A stretch of DNA of 64,000 nucleotides from Atherinomorus stipes (GCA_023101725.1 JALJCO010012906.1:1-64000); one strand, 5' to 3'. Positions 36,860 to 48,014 are shown, counted from the stretch's first letter. Program-made: numbers and translations. The notes: generated by a model from the letters alone, not told the origin.

Positions 36860-37216
36860 GTCGTTTTCTGGCATAGCTTGTCAAGCCTAGTTCTAAAGGG
36901 GATTTATTCCAGGTTTGCTGTAAATAAACCTGCTAGTTCAGTTGTTTTATGGGGATATGAACCAAATTGAAACAAAAGCAGGTTCTTTAATTTGTGTTGT
37001 CTGAAAAAATTACACATTTCCAGTTTGTATCGGAAACTGAAGCAATGGATTATTTGCATGACTCCACTACTTCCTGAACTTCAGACAGCTCCTTTGCTTC
37101 CTGTCTTTCATTACTGGATGAACTGATTAACCAGGTGTGCCTAACCTCAGTAAACTGGTCTGAAGTTCAGGAAGTAGTGGAGTCGTGCATATAGCTCATT
37201 TGATCTGGCTGTCCTT
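36860..37216 (+). repeat. Direct duplicate of the dipk1a 3' flank, copy next to rpl5
   Basis: 36890-37045 aligns with 58086-58255 in the same orientation, sharing CCTGCTAGTT, CAGTTGTTTTATGG and ATTACACATTTCCAGTTTGT. After the MITE at 37051-37193 the match resumes (TTTGATCTGGCTGT, about 37199 and 58259). The MITE is absent from the other copy, so it inserted after the duplication. Confidence 0.85.
37051..37193. repeat. Palindromic MITE (GACTCCACTACTTCC type), copy 1
   Basis: GCATGACTCCACTACTTCC on the left matches the complement of GGAAGTAGTGGAGTCGTGC on the right. The family also occurs at 41643-41852. Confidence 0.85.
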
Positions 37217-37646
37217 TTTAAGCAATCTGTCATTATCAGAATTAAACAGAATAAGATCAATTCTAAGATTACAATAACACCAGCATAGTGTAATAATGAC
37301 ACAGCAAAAAAACAATGGACATTATTTTGCTGTATATTTCCACAAATAATGCAGGGCAAGTGTCTTATTTGTCCCGGAGTCTTTCAGAAGTCCAGTTCTT
37401 GTACATGTTTGAAAAAAGGGTGACCTTCTGAGAGGGCTCTGAAGTCTACGTGAAAGCTTTTATTCTAAGGTGATCCTGGAGGTTTGTCACAGGTTTGGTC
37501 TACTTAATAGATTATAGATCATTATCTGCTCCTCATAAAACTGCATATCTGAAGATACCTGAAAAAAATATTGCTTAGGTGGGGGGGATTTTTCACACAC
37601 CTTTTAAAAAGAGGCAAAGCTCTCATCAATACAGAAGTTCTTAAAA
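37217..37646. other. No recognised feature
   Basis: AT-rich, with no paired ends and no conserved frame. Confidence 0.35.
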
Positions 37647-38166
37647 GGTACAGTGTGCTAAAAAATCAAAGGTCTATGGCGTAAAAATGTGAATTTAAAA
37701 CTGTCTATTGATGTATAATCGCTGCACTAGAATAACTGTTGTGTTTTTTTCTTAAAATAAGTCAATATCTACTTGTTGGGGGGTGCACATATGAAGGCTG
37801 CCATATTTGTTTTACCATTTTTACTACGGTGTCTCTGAATGGACAAAACGATGTGAGTGAAGTGAGAACCCTCTGAACTCTAAAACTGCTGTACCAGCTT
37901 TGTTTAATGTGAGTTAAAGCACTGTTTGGGATAAGTCATTCCTTAAAAGACATAAAAAAAAAGTAGTTCCTCTTAGTCCAGTCATAGCTACACCTGAGAC
38001 CTCTGGATCCACTTGCAGATAAAAAACATCTTTATGTCTGGGAGAATTCTGGCCACTAACATTCACAACAGTGGTTGGAATATGAAGTCATTTCAAGGAA
38101 AACATCTTTTTTTTTCAAATACCAATCTTTGCCACTAGATGTCACTAATTCTTACACACTGTACCT
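37647..38166. repeat. Uninterrupted AGGTACAGT-end MITE
   Basis: The ends AAGGTACAGTGTG and CACACTGTACCTT are complementary. The interior matches the reverse complement of the split copy at 22506-25904, including TCTGAATGGACAAAACGATG and CACCTGAGACC. Confidence 0.8.
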
Positions 38167-38479
38167 TAAAGTTTAAATGACACAACCTTTACTTCATATA
38201 ATTTTACAATACGACAAGACGAAGTGAAGAGAGGAGGTTTCCGCACACTTCATCTGTACAAATGTCAACTTTATTGCTGAGCTTTTGGTCCAGGTTGAGC
38301 GGTAGTCCATTTGCAGCCTACAATACAACAAGACGGAATAAGGAGTTCTGTGCAGTTACAAGTCAATCAGATTTGCATTCACATAAACATCTGATTATTT
38401 TAGAGGCACAGCTCGGCAGTAGCTTGCAAAACCCCTCTCCATGGTGTGACATCACTGATAGAAACAGTCAACCTGACAG

Positions 38480-38580
38480 GGTCCACAGGCAGACCAGGTG
38501 GTCCTGCAGGTCCAGGAGAAGCCCAGAGGGGACAGGGTCCACGGCAGACCAGGTAGTCCTGCAGGTCCAGGAGCACTGTC
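38480..38580. repeat. Two-unit tandem repeat
   Basis: ACAGGGTCCAC..GCAGACCAGGT..TCCTGCAGGTCCAGGAG occurs twice in succession with about 85% identity. Confidence 0.7.
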
Positions 38581-38724
38581 CATCTTTAAAACTTGTCTTA
38601 AAACTAATTTTTTTTTTTTTAGCTTTTCAGCCCAGCGAGACTTCATTCTTTGTCTTTACTATTTGTTTTAATTCTTTCATGTTGGTTTTTACTTGAATAT
38701 TTGATGCTTTTATGTTTTGCCTCC

Positions 38725-38870
38725 AGAAGACATGAAATTAAGTGTGGGGTGCCCCAAGGGTCAATCTTAGGTCCAGTTCTTTTTAATCTATATATGCTTC
38801 TGCTTGGGGACGTCATCAGGTACCACAGCTATGCTGATGACACACAGCTGTACATCGCTGTCTCTTGATG
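38725..38870 (+). pseudogene. Reverse transcriptase fragment (CR1/L2-like)
   Basis: A frame reads [20 protein letters not shown] and then [15 protein letters not shown], the B and C (YADD) motifs of non-LTR reverse transcriptases. It is only about 50 codons long; the preceding 38580-38720 looks like the tail of another LINE copy. No flanking duplication was identified. Confidence 0.85.
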
Positions 38871-39330
38871 ACACTAGGCAGATCATTGCCCTTTTAAACG
38901 GTATTTTAGATATCAAGTCATGAGCCGCTTTCAGACTTGCGTTGCGGAACATGAGTCGTCTTTTCAAATATGCCACTTCTCGCAGACTAAGGGCCGGATC
39001 TACAAATTTACAAATCTAGAGATCTAAATTTGCATGTAGTTCAATCCAGAATTTTGTGCAAGGGGCTGAACCACGGTTTGCGGTTGATTTACAAAGAATT
39101 TGCCTCATGCAACAACATGTTTGTAATTTTTTTTTTTTTTTTTTTTGGTATCTTTCTATTCTCCTACCATGGGCTCCTACGAGTGCAACAAATGTTCTCA
39201 ACTTCAGAAAACTGCATAAATGATCCTCGTAAACATGATGCATTCCACCTGTACATGAGCATGCCTTCACGAGAATTGCAAATCTGTATAAATACCACCT
39301 GATAACTCCATATAAGGACATAATTTTAAC

Positions 39331-39390
39331 AATATAATATAATATAACATAATATAATATAATATAATATAATATAATATAATATAATAA
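39331..39390. repeat. (ATAAT)n microsatellite
   Basis: About twelve AATAT-type units. Confidence 0.9.
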
Positions 39391-39629
39391 TTTCCCCACT
39401 CTAACTGGAATGCATCTAAAAGCTGATCTTCTTAGCATGCTAATGGAAAACATCGTAAATTCCTGGAGGTATTATTTTCTTCATGATTATTTTGTTCATT
39501 CTGTTTTCTCTTCTGAGATTGTCACTTGTTTGTTGTGAATCATGGGGGAAAAGAGAAAAGAAAAAAAGTAAAGTATCATTTAAACGAGAAAAATGTCATG
39601 GAAACGGAAGGTGTTGCGTTCCAGTTGCG

Positions 39630-39861
39630 TATATAACGCACGCACAGCCTCTGATCGTCCCCTTTTCTCACTTGCATTGCAAGCGACCTGCAGCTGAGCA
39701 TTTAAGAGCCCTGATATCAGAGCAAAGAGGAGATTTTTCCACAAAAAGGAGGAGAAGTTTCCACAAAAAGGAGGAGAGAAGAACCCAGAAGACCCGACAG
39801 ACAACCTACCGGACCTGTTGCAAGAGTTGCTGAACCGGAGAAAGGACCTGCTGGAGAAAGG
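39630..39861 (+). promoter_or_regulatory. TATA-box promoter and 5' UTR of the acidic-protein gene
   Basis: TATATAA at 39630-39636 sits in a CG-containing context (TTGCG..CGCACGCA). Transcription would begin near 39660. The leader contains a tandem pair of CCACAAAAAGGAGGAG (about 39738 and 39760) and reaches ATG 39862. A strong TATA is usual for inducible or tissue-restricted genes; no expression evidence is available. Confidence 0.5.
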
Positions 39862-42800
39862 ATGTCTTCCGACCGCGGCTCCTTCGGAGAGGGTAAGTAA
39901 ATCTACTTGTGTTTACCTTTGCAACAGTAGTTTGTTTGATAAAACGTCTGTTTATTTAATTAATTAGGCCCTCGCACGGAAGGCCTGTTGAAATACAAGC
40001 GTTTAATTGGCTGTTTAGCTAGCTATAATTTTTCTGCTGAAGTTATTTATTTTATCTGAAGTTTGGGCGTAATGGGGATTATCACGCTTACCGGAAGTTG
40101 CCGGCTTTTGACACTCTTTCGGGATGTTACGACAGCCGTTCTGTCTGTTATCTGTTTAAATCGGATAAATTCAAACATATTTAAGTTTTCATTTAGACTG
40201 AGTGATACTGGATCAAAGCTGGATCAAAGCGAGATTTGCCGCGGTGAAGGGACGAACTTTATAATAAAACACGTTTGTTTGTGCGGTGTGGCACAACACC
40301 GGCACTTCACAGCATGCTAGCATTAGCCAGCTAACGTTTACTGACGTGCTTAACATTGTGCGCTTAAAACACACAAACATCTGAAAATCGGGTCTGTACC
40401 TCCCCGTTTCCAGTGGAACAACTGGGGACTGCCAAGAAAGGAGACGCTTTCAGATGATTGTGTGTTTTCAGCCGCACAAAGTTGCTGGCTAATGCTAACC
40501 TGCTAACACGACTGCGAGTCTGCCGGCCACAAACAAACGTGTGTGTTTTATTATAAAGTTCGGTCCTTCACCGCGGCGAATTGGTCGTTTTAATCCACTT
40601 CTTCCTCAGCATCACTTCAGTCTGGAATGAAAACTTGGATTGGCGTTTATCCGATTTACAAAGTTTAACAGAGTAGTAGCTGGCGAACTATTGTTAGCAG
40701 GTTAGCATTAGCCAGCTTGATGACTTGCCTAACTTTGTGCGGCTGAAAACACACAATCATCTGAAAGCGTCTCCTTTCTTGGCAGTCCCCAGTTGTTCCA
40801 CTGGAAACGGGGAGGTACAGACCCGATTTTCAGATGTTTGTGTGTTTTAAGATGCACAATGTTAAGCACGTCAGTAAACGTTAGCTGGCTAATGCTAGCA
40901 TGCTGTGAAGTGCCGGTGTTGTGCCCCACTGGGGACAAACAAACGTGTGTTTTATTATAAAGTTCGGCCCTTCACCGCGGCAAATCGATCGCTTTGATCC
41001 AGCTTTTTGATCCAGTATCACTTCAGTCTAGAATGAAAACTTAAATATGTTTGGAGTTTATCCGATTTAAACAGTATAACAGAGCAGGAACGGCTGTCGT
41101 TAACATGGCCCGGAACAGGAAGTGTCAAATGTTTCAACTTCCGGAAACCGGAACGCGGAAATGTGATAATCCCCTATTGCTTTGTACAAATTAAAATTCC
41201 TGGGAAATTCAGCGGTGGGAAGTCAGGTGTTTGGGGTCTGACAGCATAAATTGTGGTGTTAAATGTTTTAGAAAGAAAGAGGCGAGAAAAGTTTTTCTTT
41301 TTTTGTAAAATGCTCTAGATGCATTTTGGTTACCATGCACTCAAAATAATAATTCATTGGATGAACGTAATCATGCCACCTTAATTCCACCTAAACAAAC
41401 CAAGCTAAGTTAACTTAGCTTATATTTATTGTGTTGTTTGAACATCAAATGCATTTGTTGGCGCTACATCATGTGAATATGTACATTCAATTAAAGGGAC
41501 TAGTGGCAGGAATTATAAAAGAATAAACAAGCATGTCCAGTTTTTTAACGCTTCATCGCCCATAACATTTTAAAAAAACTAAAAAGAAGGAGCCCAACCA
41601 CGTCTCTCTCTGTTGCCTTGAACAGGCTGTGTGCTGCATAATGGGCTTTATGCACAGCTCCACTACTCCTGAACTTAATACTGCACCTTTGTTTCCTGTC
41701 TTTCAAGATTGGATGAACTGATTAATCCAGGTGTGTCTGACCATTTGCTGAGATCAGACACACCTGGGTTAATCAGTTCATCCAATCATGAAAGACAGGA
41801 AACAAAGGTGCAGTACTAAGTTCAGGAAGTAGTGGAGTTGTGCATAAAGCCTATACGCTGCGATTCGATGGCAGAATTTCTGCTGTCCTGTGGAGGTGAC
41901 GTCAAATGACACTGAATCCGCATCCCAGACTGTTTTTAATACAGGAAGAATACGGTCGCGGTAAATTCAAACACTGTAAGTGATAGTTATGGATTCTTCT
42001 GCCGTCAGCAAACGATCCAGTTCAACTGAAAGACACTAAAAAGTGTAACTACGAAGAAAAAGTGTATTAAACAACATTATAGCTTCAGTTTGTGCTCCTG
42101 TGATGGGTTGGCTCGTGGATGCAGTTACCTGAAGCGCCCGTCGTGTGTTTCATTTCTTAATCTAGCCTCTAGTCCCTTTTTGTTTGCTTTTTACTTAAAT
42201 TATTTACACTTCCTTAGTCTAGTGAAACTAATTTACATTGAGTATATATTCATCAAACATTTAGATTCAAGCATTGTTGTCTTCTTGACTACACTAAAAA
42301 AATTGTTTGTTGAACACAATTCAACCATGAAACATATTTCCACGTGACTTGATTTGTGACCTTTTTAGCAGGTTTACATTTGTATAGTAGCACATACCAG
42401 GAGAAAACCTTAAGAGATCACATAGACATTTAACTTAGGGTGCAGAGTGGAACGGGGGAGCCACAAGGCATGATGGGAAGTATTCAAACAAACCCACTAC
42501 AGGACCAATTACACTGAGTTGTTGATTTGAAGTGTAACCTTCATTGGACTGAAGAATGCAAATCTTGTTCTTCCAACTTTTCTTTGTTTTACGGTAAACC
42601 AGCAAGAGACAAATTGACAAGATGAAGACAATTTGTATGCTAAATGAACAAATTTCTATTTAATTCACCAAACATGTGCCTTAGTTGACTTTTTTGAGTG
42701 TAGAAACAATTTAAGAAGTCTTGATTACATGAAGTTTGGAACCATAGTTCAGTCCAGTCCTCCAGAGCGCTCCTGCAGCTTTAACACACCTGGATCAGAT

Positions 42801-44877
42801 GGTCGGCGCTCATCAGGCCTCTGCAGAGCTGAATGAGGTGTGAATGAGGGAATTCAGGTGCGTTGGAGAAGGGATGCATCTAAAAGTTGCAGGGGAGCTC
42901 TGGTCTGGAGGACTGGTGGAGGACTGGTTCTGGACACCCCTGCTGTGCGGTCTCCGCGTCAGCACCAAGGTCACGCTGTCTCTCACCGCTGTATCCTGCA
43001 TGCGCTTTGATTTGCAAATGTCCCGTCTGTGATGCCATAACTCAGGCTGTTTTTGCTCTGCTTATGATTAAAAAAATATTAAAAGGTAATGAAAAATACT
43101 TTATCTCTGAGAGAAATATCATTGGATGGCTTCAGGACTGTTTTGAAGTATTGGTGGTGAAAGTTTAAACATGAAATGAGCCGCCCCCCTAAATGGATTA
43201 TCCTTTCACAGTAAAAGAATGATTTAACTGTGGATCATGCAGTAAAACTGCAGTATTACTGTATACTAGTACATGACATTGTGTTTATTCTTTCTGATGA
43301 ACTGGTGGATGTGGTTGGTCTGCATTAGAGAAATTCTACATTTTCAGGTAGGGCTGGGCAATATGGACCAAAAGTCATATTTCGATATATTTAGGCTGAA
43401 TATCGATATACGATATATATCCCGATATTTTTATCGCAAAGTGAGAGCAAATATTTTGTTACAGTTAGAGGCAAACATTACAAGTAGTTTAATTTAAACT
43501 GACTGGATGAAATAATGCTCAGCTGTTCAAAAAATGATAAAATGTAAACAGAAATACTGTATAATACTGTATGTAATAATACTCGCAGATGCAAATAAGG
43601 AACATTACACAGAATTAAATGTAACAAACCCTAGTAAGGTTGGCATTTATATACAAAGACAAAAAAACAAACATTGAACTCCATATCTCGATATGTGTGA
43701 TATGGTCCAATTCTGTATCTCACTTAAAAATATATAGATATATTTGTCATATCGATATATTGCTCAGCCCTAGTTTCAGGTGAATATAGCTTGTAATTGC
43801 ATTTATAGTTATAGATAACTGTGATTTTAGGAAGTCCGTCTAGGATGAAGTATTTTAGATCATAATAATTATCATTAACTTGGCTGTGTCTGATGTGAAA
43901 GAGCTTTATTTAATTAATTTCAAGTGATGTTTGTGATTTTTCAGCTGAACTTGCAGAGCTGCTCTCATTTCAGTGTTTTGACAAGCTAATATTTGCATTT
44001 TTAGTTTTAGTGAAACTATTCGACTTTCAATCAACCAATCAGTCTTTATGTATGAAGCACTTTTAAAAGCGCTTTACAGTTTAAAAACATTGCAACATTA
44101 AAAGCTTTAATGTGCGGGAAATTACGTGTTTAAACTTGGTTCCTTGCAGACATGTTGGGACGCGGAGCTCCTGCGCTGCACATCGAGGGAGATGAAGGTA
44201 ACGCGGTTCCTCTTCCTCAGGTTGCTCGGTGGGCGGTGGTTCCTGCGGGTGGGGACGTCCCCGCTCCCTTTGCTGAGGAGTCTGATGTGGAGGAGGAGGA
44301 GGTGGAGGAGAGAGAGGCATTTGCTGGTCCTGGTCCTCGTCCTGACTTAGGGAACAGAGACTTTCCTGCCCCTGACTTCATTCCTTTACCCTCAGATAGT
44401 GATGCATCTGAGGTAGAGGAGGAGGCGGAGGAGGCTTCAGACTGGGAGGGTGACCTGGTCTGGGACTCCCTCATCTCGGAGTCGGGGTATGAGAGCATGG
44501 TCTCTGAGGAAGGCGACGACCAGGACTTCGTTCCTCAAATCTGGGTTCCTCCTCCTCCCATCACACCCTCAGCGGGAGACGTCCCTCAGCCGGAGTTTGC
44601 GGTCTACCCACGCGCTCTCTCTCCGTTCGGCCTTTGGGATCTGCAGCAGAGCTTTGCAGAGGACTCGGATTCCTCCGCTTCCAGCCCGAGCGCCTCCGGG
44701 AAGAGGAGCCGGGAGGGGAGCGACGGGGATCGGCCCCCTGTGAAGAGGCGGAGGGGGAGTTTGGAGGAACGCCCTGGAGAGGAGCAGTCTTCTCCAGAGC
44801 CGACTCCCTCATCCTCCGGCCTCTGCGTGGACCTGTCGGTCAGGAGAGCGAGGTGGGACGACAGCGACTCTGACTGA
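39862..44877 (+). CDS. Uncharacterised acidic two-exon protein (252 aa)
   Basis: Exon 1 (39862-39892) encodes MSSDRGSFGE plus one base and ends at a consensus donor GTAAGT. Exon 2 (44150-44877) follows a TTCCTTGCAG acceptor, completes the codon as Asp and stays open for 242 codons to TGA. The product has Glu/Asp-rich blocks (ESDVEEEEVEERE, SDASEVEEEAEEASDWEGD), Trp-containing stretches (VARWAVVP, LVWDSL, IWVPPPP), a Ser-rich segment and a basic cluster PPVKRRRGS that could be a nuclear localisation signal, ending WDDSDSD. No membrane segment or signal peptide is seen. I recognise no family. Acidic-plus-aromatic composition is compatible with a disordered nuclear regulator, which is inference only. 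Support comes from the in-frame splice, the TATA promoter and the long GC-rich frame in AT-rich surroundings. No polyadenylation signal is obvious close by (AATAAA near 46421 is far). Confidence 0.6.
40074..41174. mobile_element. 1.1-kb foldback element in the acidic-gene intron
   Basis: GGGGATTATCAC (40074) and GTGATAATCCCC (to 41174) are perfect complements. Homology continues inward over some 450 bp per arm, including CTGGCTAATGCTAGC and AGTCCCCAGTTGTTCCACTGG with their complements. Part of the arm end (TTATTATAAAGTTCGG) occurs a third time near 40550. No protein is encoded and flanking duplications are unclear. Confidence 0.85.
41493..42178. mobile_element. Nested MITE with AAAGGGACTAG termini
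   Basis: The ends AAAGGGACTAGTGGC and GCCTCTAGTCCCTTT are complementary with one mismatch. It sits inside the 41339-42350 repeat and itself contains the palindromic MITE at 41643-41852. Confidence 0.7.
41643..41852. repeat. Palindromic MITE (GACTCCACTACTTCC type), copy 2
   Basis: GGCTTTATGCACAGCTCCAC and GTGGAGTTGTGCATAAAGCC are complements, and the arms meet near 41750 (GACACACCTGGGTTAATCAG and its complement). Confidence 0.9.
42757..42932. repeat. Palindromic MITE (CCAGTCCTCCAGAGC type)
   Basis: CCAGTCCTCCAGAGCGCTCC is mirrored by the complement of GGAGCTCTGGTCTGGAGGACTGG at the other end, with a central ACACACCTGGATCAG / AGGTGCGTTGGAG-type region. Confidence 0.75.
43349..43772. mobile_element. 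hAT-like MITE
   Basis: The ends TAGGGCTGGGCAATATGG and ATATTGCTCAGCCCTA are complementary, with flanking TTTTCAGG and GTTTCAGG (7 of 8). Subterminal CGATATA repeats occur on both sides. Confidence 0.85.
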
Positions 44878-45139
44878 GCGTGTCAGCTCCTGACGGCTGC
44901 AGAGGTCACGCACACCTCAACTCAGCAACAGGAGGTCGCTGAACGCTGCTTTCCAGATGCCGGCGTTCCCATCTGGAAACAGATTCTTCATTTATTTGTA
45001 TTTCTGTAACTTTGACATGTTGAACCCTCTGAGTCTGGCAGGAGAGTTCATGCCTCAGGTAGCGGCTCGCACCGGGGCTTCTCTTCATTTACCCACCAGA
45101 TGTTTATGATGATGATGTCATATTTAAGTCAGGCAGGAG

Positions 45140-45760
45140 TGTCGGGGCCTGAGAAGCGATGTGACGTCAGGCAGAATTTAACGATGTGTTGTGAGTTTCG
45201 TAGGAAGACCCAGATGCTGCACCAGACCCGATCCAGAGGACCAGATGTTATTCCACGGATGTGAGTCCTGGCATCCAAGGTTTCCATGGCGATGACAACT
45301 TTCAACCAGATGAGAGCTGCTGATGATGGGACAAGAGAGTCTAAGCAAGGACAGGAAGTAAGACCACGATGAGCAGAAGATGACATCATATCCTGGTTAT
45401 CAAAGACTTTATGTGATGTCATAGAAAATGTTCATGACTGGTTTGGATTTCAGGTCCTGGTTCTGAGTGGACGTCCTCCAGACTTGAGATGGTGGCCCGG
45501 AGGACGGTTCCACAGCCAGATGTGAGTCCTGGTTCCACCCGTCTCGTCTGCGTCCGTCTACATGACAAAAGTGAACCGGGATCATCTGCTTCGAGGACAG
45601 AAAGTCGTCTGCTGGCTGGAACTTCGGCACTGATGATCCCGACTGAGACCCAACGTTCCTGCCTGACATCCGCCGTTTCCATGGCGATGACGATCTCCAG
45701 CTGGATGAGAGCTGCTGAAGACGGGACGAGAGAGACGAAGGAAGAACAGGAAGTAAGACA
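45140..45760 (+). repeat. Diverged tandem duplication downstream of the acidic gene
   Basis: 45160-45375 and 45430-45755 share in order GATGTGAGTCCTGG, TTTCCATGGCGATGAC, GATGAGAGCTGCTGA and ACAGGAAGTAAGAC. A third, shorter echo (ATTTCAGGTC) occurs near 46350. Whether this is a 3' UTR or a retrotransposon tail is not clear. Confidence 0.7.
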
Positions 45761-45786
45761 TTATATTACATTATATATCGTATATA

Positions 45787-46301
45787 CAGTCAAAATGATT
45801 CGTACCCTCCAATTAAAAAAGGAAAAAAAAAATCTGTCAGTGAAATAAGATGTAATTAACAAAAGTAATAAAAAATCGATTAAAATCATGACATTGATTT
45901 TTTTTTTAAATTGTAGTTTAAAAAAATATTAAAAACAAACACAAAAAATAAAAGAAGTAAACAATTATGATGGGGCTCCAAAGCTAAAATGTTGTTGAGC
46001 AACACTTTGAGGCAATCACTGCAATCAGGTGTTTTCTGTAACGTCCAATCAGACGTCTGCACCTGTTGACAGGTATGTTGGTTCATTTATCATGGGAAAG
46101 ATGCTCTAATGTGTCTTGGACAGTTTTGTTTATTTGTTTTTTTCTTAATATTATTTCCAACCTCAACTAAAAAGCAGTATTAATTTCGCTAAATTATAAT
46201 TTTGTAAATGTTTATTTATTAGTTTCTTTAGTTTCTTGTTATTTGAATTACTGTTGTGAATTTAGTCTTTTCTTTTAATTGAATAATTTTGAGGACAACT
46301 G
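45787..46301. mobile_element. Complete Tc1-type MITE, copy 4
   Basis: Flanked by TA on both sides (45785-45786, 46302-46303). It starts CAGTCAAAATGATTCGTACCC and ends AATAATTTTGAGGACAACTG; the outer 20-30 bp are inverted relative to each other. It is the reference for the partial copies at 20240, 21066 and 27815. No transposase is present. Confidence 0.85.
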
Positions 46302-46619
46302 TAAATGACTTTCTGACGTTACAGAAAATATTCTTGACTGGTTTTAATTTCAGGTCGTTTCAGGTTTCCAGGTCAGATAAAACCTTAAAGTTTAAATAAC
46401 AGAAGACATCAAACTGAAATAAAGTTGGACTGAAGTTAAACTCAACATGTTGGGGAAAACTTTGTAAACTCCTGTTTTTATAAACTGTGTGAATTTACAT
46501 CTTTTATTCCATTTGCAGTTTCCTCTGATCTGCTGATGGTGACATCATCACATCCCAGGAAGCTTCAGCAGGAGCGCCGTCCCCTGAAGACGCTCCTGCA
46601 CCGAACCTGCAGCAGGACT

Positions 46620-47325
46620 CAAACCTGTGTCTCATGTTGCAGCCTGCACACTGCGAAGTGCACAGACTACGTAGGCTACAAAGTCCGTGCGCTCCGAAGC
46701 AGCCTTCTGAGACGGTCGGCTGCTGAAATGGGACATCCTAGCCAACGAGAATTTCATATCGTTGCTTAGCAACTGCAGACTCCACAGCTGTCTAGTGACA
46801 GCTTTCTTTTCACTTATTCCTTCAGATACGTCGTACAAACTATACATAGCCGGGCATTTTAGTCCTTTAATGTATCTGTCGTTACCGGAACGTTACACCC
46901 GGTTAACCGCTCGCTAACACCTAAATGATGTTAAACAAACACATTTTTGAGACAAAAACCCTCTTTTTTTTTAAGCTTGTCCCCATATTTTTAAATTTTC
47001 TACAGAGACTGTTGTTTCTAATGGGTAAACACTTCATATAACGCTTAAAAATCCACAGATTTATCCAAATATTACATTCGTAGCTCTGCTGCTTATTCCC
47101 TCACTTCTTGTGCGCAATGAATTCTGGGACAGGCGAGGCCACGAAGGATACTTTGCATGGATCCTTGGTTTCAGGCTAAATGGAGTGCAGGTTTGGAGGG
47201 TGGATTGGAAGGGTTCCTTCAGACGTTTTTGAAACGGGACGGTACTTGACGCGCCGCTGTACGTATGCAGCCGACGAATCCGCACTCCGCAGTGTGCAGA
47301 CTGTAACATGAGACACAGCTTAAAG
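46620..47325. repeat. Inverted repeat with CTGTGTCTCATGTT arms
   Basis: 46627-46690 and 47255-47322 are complementary (CTGTGTCTCATGTTGCAGCCTGCACACTGCGAAGTGC against its inverse with a few differences). This suggests the termini of a further MITE about 0.7 kb long. Confidence 0.6.
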
Positions 47326-47331
47326 GACAGA

Positions 47332-47457
47332 TCCAACCCAGCGGAGACGATGAAGACGAGCATCCTAAACCCAGTGGAGACGATGAAGATGAGCATCCTA
47401 AACCCAGCAGAGATGATGAAGATGAGCATCCTAAACCCAGCAGAGACAATGAAGATA
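47332..47457. repeat. 33-bp minisatellite, about four units
   Basis: The unit GAGCATCCTAAACCCAGCAG..GATGAAGAT repeats nearly four times with point differences and no length change. Every unit is a multiple of three, so frames stay open: the plus strand reads DEHPKPS-type 11-mers and the minus strand another. No flanking exon structure was found. Confidence 0.85.
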
Positions 47458-47864
47458 AGCTGCACACATGAAGCTGTGACTGTATGAAGCAACAGACACA
47501 AAGAGAAATCATCACATTAACAAAGAGACACAGAGTTCAGACTGAACATGTTCAACAATGATTATTTATTTAGTCTTATTTGTTTTTTTGTTTTTTTTTT
47601 TCTTGTGCAGCACTTTAGTCACCATGTGCTGATTTTAAAGGGCTCTATAAATACAACTGGGATGTTGGAGTCAATAAAAATGATTAAAGTGGAAACTTCT
47701 CTGTTCTGTGAAATACTTGATCAGCAGATTCTTTTAGAAGGTGATCACATGTTTAGTAAATATAAACAACTTCAGCTTTCAGATTAATGTAAATGAGATT
47801 TTGACTCGAACTTTTAAAACTGAAAGAAGAGACTCGGCTGGATGCAGCTGCTCCTTCAGTCCAC

Positions 47865-48014
47865 ATGGAGGTCCAATCAGGAGCTGTGATGATGTGTTCT
47901 CCACCAGAGGAGGTGAAGGAGGAGCCTGAGGATGGACGGACGTCCTGCTCAGTTCCTGACACTCCAGTATTTTACATGGAGAGGAAGATTTTCCTGAGAG
48001 GAAACCAGTTCTGA
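47865..48014 (+). CDS. Small ORF with VKEEPED motif
   Basis: ATG at 47865 opens 49 codons (EVQSGAVMMCSPPEEVKEEP, then EDGRTSCSVPDTPV) to TGA. EVKEEPED-like stretches are common in linker regions of fish zinc-finger and other nuclear proteins. No fingers follow and splice context is unclear. It is possibly an exon remnant, possibly chance. Confidence 0.15.
   Translation: MEVQSGAVMMCSPPEEVKEEPEDGRTSCSVPDTPVFYMERKIFLRGNQF

Larger units (their letters stand above)
41339..42350. repeat. MITE interrupted by a nested element
   Basis: 41339-41492 plus 42179-42350 together match the reverse complement of the uninterrupted copy at 48850-49195 (shared blocks include TTAACTTAGCTTATAT, ATTTACATT and AACAAACAATTTTTTT). 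The nested element occupies the gap. Confidence 0.8.

Noticed and set aside
38262..38696. 144-codon ORF
   Set aside because: It runs over a two-unit tandem repeat and a LINE tail with no conserved motif or splice context.
44126..44873. Alternative frames over the acidic exon
   Set aside because: They are open only because of biased GC-rich codons; the chosen frame alone joins in phase to exon 1 and has a stop matching the compositional drop.
47061..47515. Minus-strand frames of 98 and 146 codons
   Set aside because: They are kept open by the 33-bp minisatellite and an inverted repeat; no start or splice evidence.
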